64,000 nucleotides of DNA from Aeromicrobium erythreum (GCF_001509405.1 NZ_CP011502.1:2232001-2296000); one strand, 5' to 3'; numbered from the stretch's first letter, positions 28,019 to 37,265 are shown. Notes: generated by a model from the sequence alone, not told the origin. Numbers and translations are program-made.

Positions 28019-28927
28019 TCAGACCAGGCCCTCGCCCCGTAGCGTCTCGAAGATCTCGCGCGTGGCCTTGGAGCGGTTCAGCGTGATGAAGTGCAGGCCG
28101 GGCGCGCCCTGGGCGAGCAGGTCGCGACACAGCTGGGTGGCCAGCTCGATGCCACGCGCACGCACCGCCGCAGGATCGTCCTGCACCGGCTCGACGACGT
28201 CGAGGACCTCACGCGGGATCTCTGCCCCGGACAGCTCGGCCATGCGGGCGACCTGCGAGAAGTTCAGGATCGGCATGATGCCGGGGACGATCGGCAGGTC
28301 GCTCCCGCGGGACCGGACCCGCTCGACGAGATCGACGTAGTCCTGCGCGCGGAAGAACAGCTGGGTGATCGCGAACTCCGCGCCCGCCCGGTGCTTCGCG
28401 ACGAGCACGTCGGCGTCGGGCTCGAGTCCGCCGGCGTCGGGGTGGCCCTCGGGGAACGCCGCGACGCCGACCGTGAAGTCGCCCAGGTCACGGGCCAGCT
28501 CGACGAGCTCGACCGCGTGGTCCATGCCCTCCGGGTGGGTCTCCCACGGCGCCCGGGGTCCGCCCTTGGGGTCGCCGCGCAGGGCCAGGACGTGGCGGAT
28601 GCCGGACGCCGCGTACTGCTTGAGGACCGCCTCGATCTCCGAGCGGCTCTGCCCGACGAGGGTCAGGTGCCCGACGGCGCGGATCCGCGACTCCTCCGCG
28701 ATGCGCGACGTCACCCGGACCGTGCGGTCCTGGCTCGTCCCGCCGGCGCCGTAGGTCACGGAGACGAACGACGGACGCAGCGGCTCGAGGTCGGCGATGG
28801 TGCGCCACAGGACCTCCTCCCCCGCGTCGTCCTTGGGCGGGAAGAACTCGAAGGAGACGCAGGGACGCTGGTCGCGGAGGTCCTCCACGATCGAGTGGGA
28901 GGGCACGGGCGCGGGGGCGTCGGTCAC
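28019..28927 (-). CDS. metF: methylenetetrahydrofolate reductase
   Basis: MetF reduces 5,10-methylene-THF to 5-methyl-THF for methionine synthesis, using FAD. The TIM-barrel protein is 302 aa, with SFEFFPPKDD near 25-34, FVSVTYGAGGTSQDRT, LALRGDPKGG and FAITQLFF. Start GTG 28927 is 6 bases after TACCGT, so the mRNA is probably leaderless. Divergent from the polyprenyl synthase gene with only 23 bases between. Confidence 0.94.
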   Translation of the reverse strand: MTDAPAPVPSHSIVEDLRDQRPCVSFEFFPPKDDAGEEVLWRTIADLEPLRPSFVSVTYGAGGTSQDRTVRVTSRIAEESRIRAVGHLTLVGQSRSEIEAVLKQYAASGIRHVLALRGDPKGGPRAPWETHPEGMDHAVELVELARDLGDFTVGVAAFPEGHPDAGGLEPDADVLVAKHRAGAEFAITQLFFRAQDYVDLVERVRSRGSDLPIVPGIMPILNFSQVARMAELSGAEIPREVLDVVEPVQDDPAAVRARGIELATQLCRDLLAQGAPGLHFITLNRSKATREIFETLRGEGLV

Positions 28928-28933
28928 GGGCCA

Positions 28934-28943
28934 ACGGTATCGT
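28934..28943. promoter_or_regulatory. overlapping divergent -10 hexamers (metF and polyprenyl synthase)
   Basis: The minus strand has TACCGT (28939-28934), 6 bases from GTG 28927. The plus strand has TATCGT (28938-28943), 7 bases from GTG 28951. The two hexamers share bases 28938-28939, so RNA polymerase could probably occupy only one at a time. Confidence 0.6.
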
Positions 28944-28950
28944 CCGCGAC

Positions 28951-29994
28951 GTGGTAGCCGCCGATCTTGTCGAGTTCCGAGACGCCGTGGCCGACGAGCT
29001 CGAGCGCTTCGCGGCTCGACGCCGCGCCGAGCTCGCCGACGTCGGCACCGACCTCGCCCCGTTCCTCGACAGCGCCGTGGCCTTCGTCGCCGGCGGCAAG
29101 CGGCTGCGGCCGCTGTTCTGCCGCGCCGGGTGGCTCGTGGCCGGCGGCGACCCCGACGATCCCGCCCTCGTCACCGCCGCGGCGTCGCTCGAGTGGCTGC
29201 AGGGCAGCGCCCTCGTCCACGACGACCTGATGGACGGCTCCGACACCCGGCGTGGGCACCCGAGCGTGCACCGCGACTTCGAGGCACGGCACCGCGCGGT
29301 CGAGGGGTCCGTGGGCGACGCCGCACGCTTCGGCCAGGCCACCGCGGTGCTGCTGGGCGACCTCATGCTCTCGTGGGCCGACGAGCAGCTGCGCTCCTCC
29401 GGCCTGCCTCGGGTGCCCGAGGCGCTGCGCTACCTCGACCTCTGCCGCTCGGAGGTCGTCGCGGGCCAGTACCTCGACGTGCTGGCGCAGACCCGCGCCA
29501 CCGTCACCGTCGAGGAGGCCATGACGATCGTGCGGTTCAAGGCCGCCTCCTACACGGTGGAGCGACCGCTGCACATCGGCGCGGCGCTGGCAGGAGCCGA
29601 CGACGCGCTGGTGGCGGGGCTGAGCGCCGTCGCCGTGCCGCTCGGCCAGGCGTTCCAGCTGCGCGACGACGTGCTGGGCGTCTTCGGCGACCCGGCCGCG
29701 ACGGGCAAGCCGGCGGGCGACGACCTGCGCGAGGGCAAGCGCACGGTGCTGGTGGCCCGTGCCCTCGAGCTGGGCTCCGACGACGACCGTGAGCTGCTCA
29801 CCCGGCTGCTGGGCACGCGCGAGGGCGTCGCCCCGCTCACCGACCTCATGACCCGCACCGGCGCGCTCGCGGCCGTCGAGCGCGACATCGCCCGGCTCGA
29901 GGACGAGGTCGACGAGGCGATCGACGCGCTCGGTCCGGCAGCGCGCGACGTCCTGGCACCGCTGGCGCTCAGCGCGACCCGACGCTCCTCCTGA
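28951..29994 (+). CDS. polyprenyl diphosphate synthase (trans-isoprenyl family)
   Basis: It condenses isopentenyl diphosphate with allylic diphosphates. The first Asp-rich motif DDLMD is at 91-95, and the second is LRDDVLGVFGD near 230. GGKRLRP (about 48-54) binds the diphosphate. Length 347 aa. The product chain length cannot be told; the small residues before DDLMD fit geranylgeranyl or longer chains. From memory, an idsA-type gene sits next to metF in mycobacteria as well. Confidence 0.9.
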   Translation: MVAADLVEFRDAVADELERFAARRRAELADVGTDLAPFLDSAVAFVAGGKRLRPLFCRAGWLVAGGDPDDPALVTAAASLEWLQGSALVHDDLMDGSDTRRGHPSVHRDFEARHRAVEGSVGDAARFGQATAVLLGDLMLSWADEQLRSSGLPRVPEALRYLDLCRSEVVAGQYLDVLAQTRATVTVEEAMTIVRFKAASYTVERPLHIGAALAGADDALVAGLSAVAVPLGQAFQLRDDVLGVFGDPAATGKPAGDDLREGKRTVLVARALELGSDDDRELLTRLLGTREGVAPLTDLMTRTGALAAVERDIARLEDEVDEAIDALGPAARDVLAPLALSATRRSS

Positions 29995-30071
29995 GCACCG
30001 CGGAGCGGGCTGCGCGGGCAACTCCCGACGAGGACACGGCCGCGCAGCACCGTCCGCGCGAGGCTGTTCTC

Positions 30072-30077
30072 TACACT
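30072..30077 (+). promoter_or_regulatory. candidate -10 hexamer of the PASTA kinase gene
   Basis: TACACT, giving a leader of roughly 40 bases that carries the ribosome binding site GAGGAGG (30112-30118). Confidence 0.4.
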
Positions 30078-30124
30078 CGTCCCAGGGTCAGCCGGCCTGT
30101 GGAGCCGACGTGAGGAGGTCCGGC

Positions 30125-32164
30125 GTGACGGTCACGCGTGATGATGCGCTCGTCGGACGTGTCCTCGACGGCCGGTACCGGGTGGCGGAGCGGATCGCGC
30201 GGGGCGGCATGGCCAGCGTCTTCCTCGGGCACGACGAACGGCTCGACCGTCCGGTCGCCGTCAAGGTCATGCACGCCGGGCTCGGCGACGACGAGGAGTT
30301 CTCGCAGCGCTTCGAGCGCGAGGCGCGCGCCGCCGCCAAGCTCAACCACCGCGGCGTCGTGGCCGTCTTCGACCAGGGCCGCGACGGCGACATCACCTAC
30401 CTCGTCATGGAGTACGTACCGGGGCGCACCCTGCGCGACGTCATGCGCGAGGAGGCGCCCATGCGTCCGCTGCGGGCGCTGCGTCTCCTGGCCGACGTCC
30501 TCACGGCGCTGTCCGCGGCGCACCGCGCGCACCTGGTCCACCGTGACGTGAAGCCCGAGAACGTGCTCATCACCCCCGACGGCGAGGTCAAGGTCGCCGA
30601 CTTCGGGCTGGCCCGCGCGGTCAGCGCCGCCACCACCGCCACGGGCGGCACGCTCATCGGCACCGTCTCCTACCTCGCGCCCGAGATCGTCGTGAACGAG
30701 GGCGCCGACGCCCGCTCCGACGTGTACGCGTGCGGGGCGCTGCTCTACGAGATGCTCACGGGCGTCAAGCCGCACACGGGCGAGTCACCCATCCAGGTGG
30801 CCTACAAGCACGTCCACGAGGACGTCGCGCCGCCGTCGCTGCTGCGTCCTGAGCTGCCGCCCTACGTCGACGCGCTCGTCGCCAGGGCCACGGTCCGCGA
30901 CCGCACGCAGCGCTCGCAGGACGCCGGCGTGCTGCTGCGGCAGGTCCGGCTGGTCGAGCGGGCCCTCGTGGAGGGGCTGGCCGACGACCCCGACCTCACC
31001 GCCGACCTCCTGCCGCGCACGACGGCCCCCGACGACGAGCCGACCCGCCCGGTCGTGCTCGAGCACGAGTACCCCGACGGCGCCCTCTCGGGCCCGATGT
31101 CACCGTCCGCGGCCTCGGCCCTGGACGACGACGGCGGCGAGACCGTCCTCGTCGACCGCGAGACCGGCGAGGTCGTCGCCCGCGCGGAGCCGACCATGCG
31201 CTGGAGCAGCGACACGTGGTCGCGCACCCCCGCCGCCGCAGCGGCTCCCCCGCCGCAGGAGCCGCCCACCCGCACCCGCGACGACCGTGCACGACGACGC
31301 GGCCGGCTGCTGCTGGTGGCCACGCTCCTCGCGGCGCTCGTCGCAGCCGGTGCCGGCTACTGGCTGGGCTTCGGCCGCTACGAGGCGGTCCCGCAGCTGG
31401 TCGGCCAGGCCGAGGCGCAGGCGGCCGAGGAGGCCAAGGACGCGGGGTTCGAGCTCGACGTCACCCGTCGCGCGTTCTCCGAGACCGCGCCCCTCGGCAC
31501 CGTCATCTCCACCGACCCTGCCGTCGGCGACCGGCTGCTGCCGGGCCAGAAGATCACGGCGGTCGTCTCCAAGGGCAAGGAGCGCTACGCCGTGCCCGAC
31601 CTGTCGGGCCGGACCCTCGACGACGCCCGCGCGGCGCTCGAGAGGCGCAACCTGCAGGCCGGTGACGTCACCGAGCGCTACGACGAGACCGTGCCCCAGG
31701 GGCAGGTCGTCGCCGTCTCCGGCGTCAAGGTCGGCCAGCAGGTCCGGCGCGGCACCGTGGTCGACCTCGTCGTGAGCCGGGGCCGCGAGCCGATCCAGGT
31801 GCCCGACCAGACCGGCCGCACCCGCCAGGAGGCGCGCGCGGCGCTGGAGGAGGCGTCGTTCGCCGTCACCGTGCGCGAGTCCTTCTCCGACGACGTCCCG
31901 AAGGACCGGGTCATCAGCCAGACACCGAGGGACGGCACGCTGTTCCGCGGCGACACCGTCACGATCGAGGTGTCGAAGGGCCCGGAGTCCGTCGACGTGC
32001 CCGACGTGCTCGGTCGCCCGCGCGACGAGGCCGTGAAGGCGCTCGAGGAGGCCGGCTTCGAGGTCGACGTGCGCAACCGCATCCCCGGCTCCGACCGCGT
32101 CGTCTTCCAGGACCCGGGCTCGGGCAAGGCCAAGGTCGGCTCGACCGTCGTCATCTACGTCTGA
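30125..32164 (+). CDS. PASTA-domain serine/threonine protein kinase (PknB/PknL type)
   Basis: A membrane sensor kinase of 679 residues. The kinase domain spans about 18-280: Gly-rich ARGGMASVFLG, ATP lysine K47, catalytic HRD 139-141, DFG 159-161. A juxtamembrane linker, one membrane helix at about 393-413, and four extracellular PASTA repeats (to the C-terminus) follow. PASTA domains bind peptidoglycan fragments or lipid II, so it probably controls wall growth and division. GTG 30125 is chosen over GTG 30110 because GAGGAGG ends 6 bases upstream. The setting near class II DAHP synthase recalls mycobacterial pknL. Confidence 0.93.
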   Translation: MTVTRDDALVGRVLDGRYRVAERIARGGMASVFLGHDERLDRPVAVKVMHAGLGDDEEFSQRFEREARAAAKLNHRGVVAVFDQGRDGDITYLVMEYVPGRTLRDVMREEAPMRPLRALRLLADVLTALSAAHRAHLVHRDVKPENVLITPDGEVKVADFGLARAVSAATTATGGTLIGTVSYLAPEIVVNEGADARSDVYACGALLYEMLTGVKPHTGESPIQVAYKHVHEDVAPPSLLRPELPPYVDALVARATVRDRTQRSQDAGVLLRQVRLVERALVEGLADDPDLTADLLPRTTAPDDEPTRPVVLEHEYPDGALSGPMSPSAASALDDDGGETVLVDRETGEVVARAEPTMRWSSDTWSRTPAAAAAPPPQEPPTRTRDDRARRRGRLLLVATLLAALVAAGAGYWLGFGRYEAVPQLVGQAEAQAAEEAKDAGFELDVTRRAFSETAPLGTVISTDPAVGDRLLPGQKITAVVSKGKERYAVPDLSGRTLDDARAALERRNLQAGDVTERYDETVPQGQVVAVSGVKVGQQVRRGTVVDLVVSRGREPIQVPDQTGRTRQEARAALEEASFAVTVRESFSDDVPKDRVISQTPRDGTLFRGDTVTIEVSKGPESVDVPDVLGRPRDEAVKALEEAGFEVDVRNRIPGSDRVVFQDPGSGKAKVGSTVVIYV

Positions 32165-32167
32165 ACG

Positions 32168-32202
32168 ACCGGCGCCCCCGGACCTCGTCCGGGGGCGCCG
32201 GT
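32168..32202. terminator. bidirectional terminator between kinase and DAHP synthase genes
   Basis: Perfect 16-bp arms (32168-32183 and 32187-32202) with a CTC loop, located between convergent stops. Confidence 0.88.
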
Positions 32203-32221
32203 GTCGGCGGGTGCCGCAGGA

Positions 32222-33556
32222 TCAGCGCTGGTGCAGCATGTCGGCCACGAGGAAGGCCAGCTCGAGCGACTGCTCGCGGTTGAGCCGCGGGTCGCACAGC
32301 GTCTCGTAGCGCGTGGCGAGGTCCTCGGCGGAGACGCGTCGACCGCCGCCGACGCACTCGGTGACGTCGTCGCCGGTCAGCTCCACGTGGATGCCGCCGG
32401 GCCACGTGCCGAGCGCGCGGTGCACCTCGAAGAAGCCGCGGGTCTCGTCGATGACGTCGTCGAACTCGCGGGTCTTGTAGCCCGTGGAGGCCTCGAAGGT
32501 GTTGCCGTGCATGGGGTCGCACACCCACGCGACCTCGAGGCCGGCGGCCGTCACCTTCTCCACGAGGGGCGGCAGGAGGTCGCGGATCTTGTCGGCGCCG
32601 AAGCGGGTGATGAACGTGATCCGGCCCGACTCGCGCTCGGGGTTGAGCTTCTCGTACAGCGCGATCGCGTCGTCGGCCGACGTGGTCGGGCCGAGCTTGA
32701 CGCCGATCGGGTTGGCGATGTGGCTCAGCAGCTCCACGTGGGCGCCGTCGAGCTGGCGCGTGCGCTCGCCGATCCAGACGAAGTGGCTGGAGACGTCGTA
32801 CGAGCGCTGGGTGCGGGAGTCGACCCGGGTGAGGGCGTGCTCGTACTCGAGGATGAGCGCCTCGTGGGAGGAGTAGAAGTCGACGGAGCGGAACGCGTCG
32901 GGCTCGACGCCGATGGCGTCCATGAACGCGAGGGCGCGGTCGATCTCGCCGCCCACCTGCTCGTAGCTGACGCCGACCGGGCTGTTCTTGACGAAGTCCT
33001 TGTTCCACTCGTGCATCTGGCGCAGGTCGGCATAGCCGCCCGTGGTGAAGGCGCGCGCGAGGTTCAGCGTGGCGCTGGACGCGTGGTACACGTCGACGAG
33101 ACGCTGCGGGTCGTGCACGCGCGACTCGGGCGTGAAGTCGAAGCCATTGACGGCGTCGCCGCGGTAGGCCGGCAGCGTCACGCCGTCGCGGGTCTCGGTG
33201 TCGCGGGATCGCGGCTTGGCGTACTGCCCCGCGAGCCGGCCGACCTTGACCACGGGCACGCTGGCGGCGTACGTCAGGACGACGGCCATCGACAGCAGCA
33301 CCCGCAGCTTGTTGCGCACGTTCTCGGCGGTGACGCCCTCGAAGGTCTCGGCGCAGTCGCCGCCCTGCAGCAGGAACGCCTCGCCGCGGGCCACGGCGGC
33401 CATGCGGTCGCGGAGGTCGTCGCACTCGCCGGCAAAGACCAGGGGCGGCATCCGGCGCAGCTGCTCGAGCGCGCGCTCGCGGGCAGCGGGGTCGGCGTAG
33501 GTGGGCTGCTGGGCAGCCCCCATCGCGTGGAGGTCGTCGAGGCTCGGAATGCTCAC
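32222..33556 (-). CDS. aroG: class II 3-deoxy-7-phosphoheptulonate (DAHP) synthase
   Basis: It condenses phosphoenolpyruvate with erythrose 4-phosphate in the first step of the shikimate pathway. The 444-residue protein is of the plant-like class II, with LLQGGDCAETF near 63-73, KVGRLAGQYAKPRS, and CDPMHGNT. Start is GTG 33556, 6 bases after TAGACT, so probably leaderless. The only other aromatic pathway gene seen here is trpD, 13 kb away. Confidence 0.95.
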   Translation of the reverse strand: MSIPSLDDLHAMGAAQQPTYADPAARERALEQLRRMPPLVFAGECDDLRDRMAAVARGEAFLLQGGDCAETFEGVTAENVRNKLRVLLSMAVVLTYAASVPVVKVGRLAGQYAKPRSRDTETRDGVTLPAYRGDAVNGFDFTPESRVHDPQRLVDVYHASSATLNLARAFTTGGYADLRQMHEWNKDFVKNSPVGVSYEQVGGEIDRALAFMDAIGVEPDAFRSVDFYSSHEALILEYEHALTRVDSRTQRSYDVSSHFVWIGERTRQLDGAHVELLSHIANPIGVKLGPTTSADDAIALYEKLNPERESGRITFITRFGADKIRDLLPPLVEKVTAAGLEVAWVCDPMHGNTFEASTGYKTREFDDVIDETRGFFEVHRALGTWPGGIHVELTGDDVTECVGGGRRVSAEDLATRYETLCDPRLNREQSLELAFLVADMLHQR

Positions 33557-33562
33557 CAGGAG

Positions 33563-33568
33563 AGTCTA
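33563..33568 (-). promoter_or_regulatory. -10 hexamer, leaderless DAHP synthase gene
   Basis: TAGACT on minus, 6 bases before GTG 33556. Confidence 0.55.
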
Positions 33569-33632
33569 GTGCGGCTCCCCCGCCGGCTCGAAACCCGTCC
33601 GTCCTAGGGACGCCCGGCGCAGGACGCCCGGC

Positions 33633-34148
33633 TCACCAGTGCAGCGTGCCGGGCGCACCCTTGAACGGTCCGCCGACGCGCGAGGTGATCCAGCCGCCGT
33701 AGAAGTCGCCGTCCTGGGCCTGCACGACCTCGCCGTCGACGGTGCAGCGGTCCATCTGCGCAGGGTACAGCGCCACGTGGTCCAGGAGCACCTCGTAGCC
33801 CCGGGTCGGCGTGGGATAGGTCCACGCGCCCGCGGGCACCACGCGGTCGCCCGCCACGAGGTCGAAGTAGGCCGCCTCCCCCTTGTACTCGCACCACGTC
33901 CGACGGGCGACGGGCCGCAGCACGCCGTCACGGACGTCGGCGATCGGCAGGTAGTAGGTCGGCGGGTGGCTCGTCTCCAGGACGCGCAAGGCCGACGTGG
34001 TCCGCACGACCTCGAGGCCGCCGAGCTCGACGACGACCGTCTCGGAGCTGGGGACCACGGCGGGCGGGCGCGGGTAGGACCAGACGTCCTCCACGTCGGG
34101 CCGCCGGGTCCCGTGCTGGTCGTGGTCGTGACCCTCGTACGCGCTCAT
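33633..34148 (-). CDS. DUF427 domain protein
   Basis: A 171-residue protein of the DUF427 family, function unknown. Conserved elements are TSHPPTYYLP (about 83-92), the central CEYKGEAAYFDL and a terminal FYGGWITSRVGGPFKG. The gene has GGAGG about 13 bases before ATG 34148. It is not clearly in an operon with DAHP synthase, which has its own promoter. The 121 bases between it and plsC hold nothing I recognise. Confidence 0.88.
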   Translation of the reverse strand: MSAYEGHDHDQHGTRRPDVEDVWSYPRPPAVVPSSETVVVELGGLEVVRTTSALRVLETSHPPTYYLPIADVRDGVLRPVARRTWCEYKGEAAYFDLVAGDRVVPAGAWTYPTPTRGYEVLLDHVALYPAQMDRCTVDGEVVQAQDGDFYGGWITSRVGGPFKGAPGTLHW

Positions 34149-34269
34149 GCCCGCCGTCCTCCGCTGGTCGCGGGCCCGACGCCTGTGGGCCCTGCTCCCA
34201 TCGTCGTCGCCCTACCTCCGCCGCGCACGACGAGTGCCGGACCGGGCAGGTGGGCGCGACGACGCGGCG

Positions 34270-35022
34270 TCACTCGGGCTTGATCTGGTCCCAGACCTCG
34301 TCGGACTCCGCGCGCTCGGCCGTCCGCGCCGCCTCGCGCTCGGCCTCGCGGTCGCGCTTCTTGGCGTCCTGCGCGTACAGGTCGACGTACTCCTGGCCGG
34401 AGAGCCGCATGATCTCGTACATGATCTCGTCGGTGACGGCCCGCAGGATGAACCGGTCGCCCTCCAGCCCCTCGTAGCGGCTGAAGTCGAGCGGCTCGCC
34501 GAAGCGGACACCGGGCCGGGCCATCCGCCCGAAGACCTTGCCGGGAGGAGCCACGACGTCGGTGTTGATGACCGCGAGCGGGATCACCGGCACGCCGGAC
34601 TCGAGCGCGATGCGCGCCACGCCCGTGCGTCCGCGGTAGAGCTTGCCGTCGTGGGAGCGGGTGCCCTCGGGGTAGATCCCGCAGACCTCGCCCTCCGACA
34701 GCAGGCGCAGCTGCGTGGCGATCGCGCCGGCGGCGGCGGACCCGCTCGACCGGTCGATCGGCACCTGGCCGGCGCCGGAGAAGAACTTCTTCTGGAACCA
34801 GCCCTTGATGCCGGGGGTCTCGAAGTACTCGGCCTTCGCCACGAACGTCACGCGCCGCGGGATCACCAGCGGCATGAACAACCAGTCGCTGTAGGACAGG
34901 TGGTTGCTCGCGAGGATGACCGCGCCCTCCTTGGGCACGTTCTCGGTGCCCTCGGCCCACGGCCTGAAGATCAGCTTCAGCAGCGGACCCAGGGCCAGGA
35001 ACTTCAGGAACCAGTAGAACAA
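34270..35022 (-). CDS. 1-acyl-sn-glycerol-3-phosphate acyltransferase-like protein
   Basis: A PlsC-family acyltransferase of 250 residues that probably acylates lysophosphatidic acid or a related lipid at the membrane. The catalytic motif NHLSYSD is at 40-46 and the substrate motif YPEGTRS near 118. The start is a TTG (35022) supported by GAGGAGG with 5-base spacing. It is divergent from the esterase gene; the TAGTGT at about 35047-35052 on minus is a candidate -10. Confidence 0.88.
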   Translation of the reverse strand: MFYWFLKFLALGPLLKLIFRPWAEGTENVPKEGAVILASNHLSYSDWLFMPLVIPRRVTFVAKAEYFETPGIKGWFQKKFFSGAGQVPIDRSSGSAAAGAIATQLRLLSEGEVCGIYPEGTRSHDGKLYRGRTGVARIALESGVPVIPLAVINTDVVAPPGKVFGRMARPGVRFGEPLDFSRYEGLEGDRFILRAVTDEIMYEIMRLSGQEYVDLYAQDAKKRDREAEREAARTAERAESDEVWDQIKPE

Positions 35023-35102
35023 CGTCGCCTCCTCAGCGTCACCCGGACACTACCGCGATCCGGGGGGTGTGCGGCGGCGACACCGTGGGAGAGGATGGTT
35101 CC

Positions 35103-35888
35103 ATGAGCCCGTCCCCCACCGTCGTGCCCGGAGCCGAGCCCTTCGCCCACGACGCCGGCCGCGTCGGTGTCCTGCTCAGCCACGGCTTCACCGGGTCCCC
35201 CGCGTCGATGGTCGACTGGGGCCGCGACCTCGCCGAGCGCGGGTACACCGTCCGGGTGCCGCGGTTGCCCGGGCACGGCACCACGTGGCAGGAGATGAAC
35301 CGCACCACCTGGCGCGACTGGTACGGCGCCCTCGACCACGAGCTCGACGTCCTGCGGGAGCGGTGCGACGCCGTCGTCGTGGCCGGGCTGTCGATGGGCG
35401 GCTGCCTCGCGCTGCGCCTGGCCGAGCAGCGGCCCGCCGACGTCGCGGGCGTGGTGCTCGTGAACCCGGCGGTCGCGTCGCGCGACCCGCGGCTCAAGGC
35501 GGTGCCCGTGCTCAAGCACATGCTGCCGTCCATGGCCGCGATCGGCGGCGACATCAAGAAGCCCGGGGTCAGCGAGGGCGCCTACGACCGCACACCGCTG
35601 CGCGCGCTGCACTCGATGATGCAGCTGTGGGACGACGTCCGCGACGGCCTCGACCGCGTGCAGTCCCCCGTGCTGTTCTTCCGCTCCGTCGAGGACCACG
35701 TCGTCGACGACAGCACCCTGGCGCTCGTGCGCGAGGGCGTGCGACCCGACCTCCTGACCGTGGTCGAGCTGACCGACAGCTACCACGTCGCGACCGTCGA
35801 CCACGACGCCCCGCTGATCCGGGAGCGGTCCGCCGCGTTCGTCGCGGAGATCACGGGTGGGATCACGGACGGGGTCGACCGTGGCTGA
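35103..35888 (+). CDS. alpha/beta hydrolase, carboxylesterase/monoacylglycerol lipase type
   Basis: A 261-residue hydrolase. The oxyanion region is LLSHGFTGSP (25-34), the nucleophile Ser97 is in GLSMGG, the acid is probably in RSVEDHVVD, and the His in DSYHVATVDHD. This matches Est30-like carboxylesterases and monoacylglycerol lipases. ATG 35103 has AGAGGA 7 bases upstream. The substrate is unknown; the lipid acyltransferase alongside suggests lipid turnover. Confidence 0.85.
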   Translation: MSPSPTVVPGAEPFAHDAGRVGVLLSHGFTGSPASMVDWGRDLAERGYTVRVPRLPGHGTTWQEMNRTTWRDWYGALDHELDVLRERCDAVVVAGLSMGGCLALRLAEQRPADVAGVVLVNPAVASRDPRLKAVPVLKHMLPSMAAIGGDIKKPGVSEGAYDRTPLRALHSMMQLWDDVRDGLDRVQSPVLFFRSVEDHVVDDSTLALVREGVRPDLLTVVELTDSYHVATVDHDAPLIRERSAAFVAEITGGITDGVDRG

Positions 35889-36324
35889 CCGCGACGACCG
35901 CACGCCCGACGACGACGGCGAGGCGCGACGCAGCAGCGACCGCGACGCCTTCGACGCGATCGTCGAGCGGCTCGACCTCGACCTGCCGTTCCCCCTCGGG
36001 GTCGCGCAGCCCGCAGAGCCGGAGCCCGAGCCCGAGCCGGTCGAGCTCGACGACCAGCCCGACCCGGTCGACGAGCAGTTCTACCGCCACGTCCGGCCGG
36101 GGCCGGCACGGCCGCTGCACCGGGGTCGCGCGACCGCCTGGGCGGGCCTGGTGGGCTCGCCCCTCCTGCTCGTGCTCGCGACGGTCGGCGGCAGCTGGTT
36201 GTCGCGCCCCGTGCTGCTGGGCGCGGCGCTCACCTTCGTCGCTTCGGCGATCTACCTGATCGCGCAGCTGCCCGAACACGGACCCGGGCAGCAGGATTGG
36301 CCGGACGACGGCGCCGCGCTGTGA
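35881..36324 (+). CDS. small acidic membrane protein, unrecognised
   Basis: A 147-residue protein whose GTG 35881 overlaps the esterase stop by 8 bases. The N-terminal half is acidic, with a Glu-Pro run (about 46-55). Two hydrophobic segments (about 84-104 and 108-128) follow, then the tail WPDDGAAL. Similar acidic two-helix proteins are common in actinobacteria. Its last 95 bases overlap the convergent ROK kinase gene. Confidence 0.75.
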   Translation: MADRDDRTPDDDGEARRSSDRDAFDAIVERLDLDLPFPLGVAQPAEPEPEPEPVELDDQPDPVDEQFYRHVRPGPARPLHRGRATAWAGLVGSPLLLVLATVGGSWLSRPVLLGAALTFVASAIYLIAQLPEHGPGQQDWPDDGAAL

Positions 36325-37264
36325 GACGGGCCATGTCGGCCGCGCCGATGAGACCCGCCTCGGGCCCGAGGTGCGCGCGGACGATCCGCGCCTCCGAGCG
36401 GTAGCCGCGCCCCGTCAGGGTCCGCGAGTAGGCCTCCCGCGCGGGGCCGAGGAGCATCTCGCGGGCGTCGCTCACGCCGCCGCCGACCACGAAGAGGCCG
36501 GGGTCGAGCGCGGCGGCGAGGTTCGCCATCCCGACGCCGAGCCAGTCGCCGACCTCGGCGATCCAGGCGATCGCCTCCTCGTCGCCGGACTCCGCCAGGG
36601 GCGTCACGTGCGCACCCTCGACCCGCTCGGGTCCGCCGGCCGCCTCGGCCAGACGTCGGCCGATGGGCGAGCCCTCCGCCACGGCGGCCGCAGCGCGTCG
36701 CCCGAGCACGCGGCCGCTCGCGTACTGCTCCCAGCAGCCCAGGTTGCCGCACTCGCAGGCGTTGCCGCCCGGCACGACCTGCATGTGGCCGAACTCGCCG
36801 GCGATGCCGAAGTGTCCGCGGTAGGGCAGGCCGTCGATGACGAGCGCCCCGCCGATGCCGGTGCCCAGCGTGATGAGGACCAGGTCGGGCTCGTTCTGCG
36901 CCGCGCCGAAGCGCCACTCCGCCCACCCGCTGGTGTTGGCGTCGTTGTCGACCATGACGGGCAGCATCGTGCGACGCGCCACCCGGTCGCGCAGCGGCTC
37001 GTGCCGCCACGCGAGGTGGGGCGCGAAGAGCACGGTCGACTGCGACGCGTCGACGAAGCCGGCGGCGCCGATGCCGACGGCCTTGACCGGCAGCTCGGCG
37101 CGGAACTCGGCGGTGATTTCGACGATCGCGTCGAGCACGGCCTCGGGCTCCGTCGTCGGCGTCTCGCGCCGCGTGCGGGCGATGACCCGGCCGTCCTCGT
37201 CGACCACGCCGGCCGCGATCTTGGTACCGCCGATGTCGATGCCGACGGCGAGCCTGTCCGCCAC
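36230..37264 (-). CDS. ROK-family sugar kinase (glucokinase-like), copy 1
   Basis: A 344-residue ROK kinase, probably phosphorylating glucose or a related hexose. ATP motif GIDIGGTKIAAG (about 8-19), catalytic DNDAN region, and zinc motif CECGNLGCWEQYASG are intact. GTG 37264 has GGAG 6 bases upstream. The expected fold ends near AADMARLT; the remaining Arg-rich tail of about 30 residues lies in the overlap with the convergent gene and may be a read-on extension. It is the last gene of a four-gene operon. Confidence 0.88.
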   Translation of the reverse strand: MADRLAVGIDIGGTKIAAGVVDEDGRVIARTRRETPTTEPEAVLDAIVEITAEFRAELPVKAVGIGAAGFVDASQSTVLFAPHLAWRHEPLRDRVARRTMLPVMVDNDANTSGWAEWRFGAAQNEPDLVLITLGTGIGGALVIDGLPYRGHFGIAGEFGHMQVVPGGNACECGNLGCWEQYASGRVLGRRAAAAVAEGSPIGRRLAEAAGGPERVEGAHVTPLAESGDEEAIAWIAEVGDWLGVGMANLAAALDPGLFVVGGGVSDAREMLLGPAREAYSRTLTGRGYRSEARIVRAHLGPEAGLIGAADMARLTARRRRPANPAARVRVRAAARSGRSPKRRR

Positions 37265-37265
37265 G

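Noticed and set aside
35091..35096. GAGGAT as a leaderless -10 for the esterase gene
   Set aside because: First base deviates from TANNNT and a good ribosome binding site overlaps it, so a led transcript is at least as likely.
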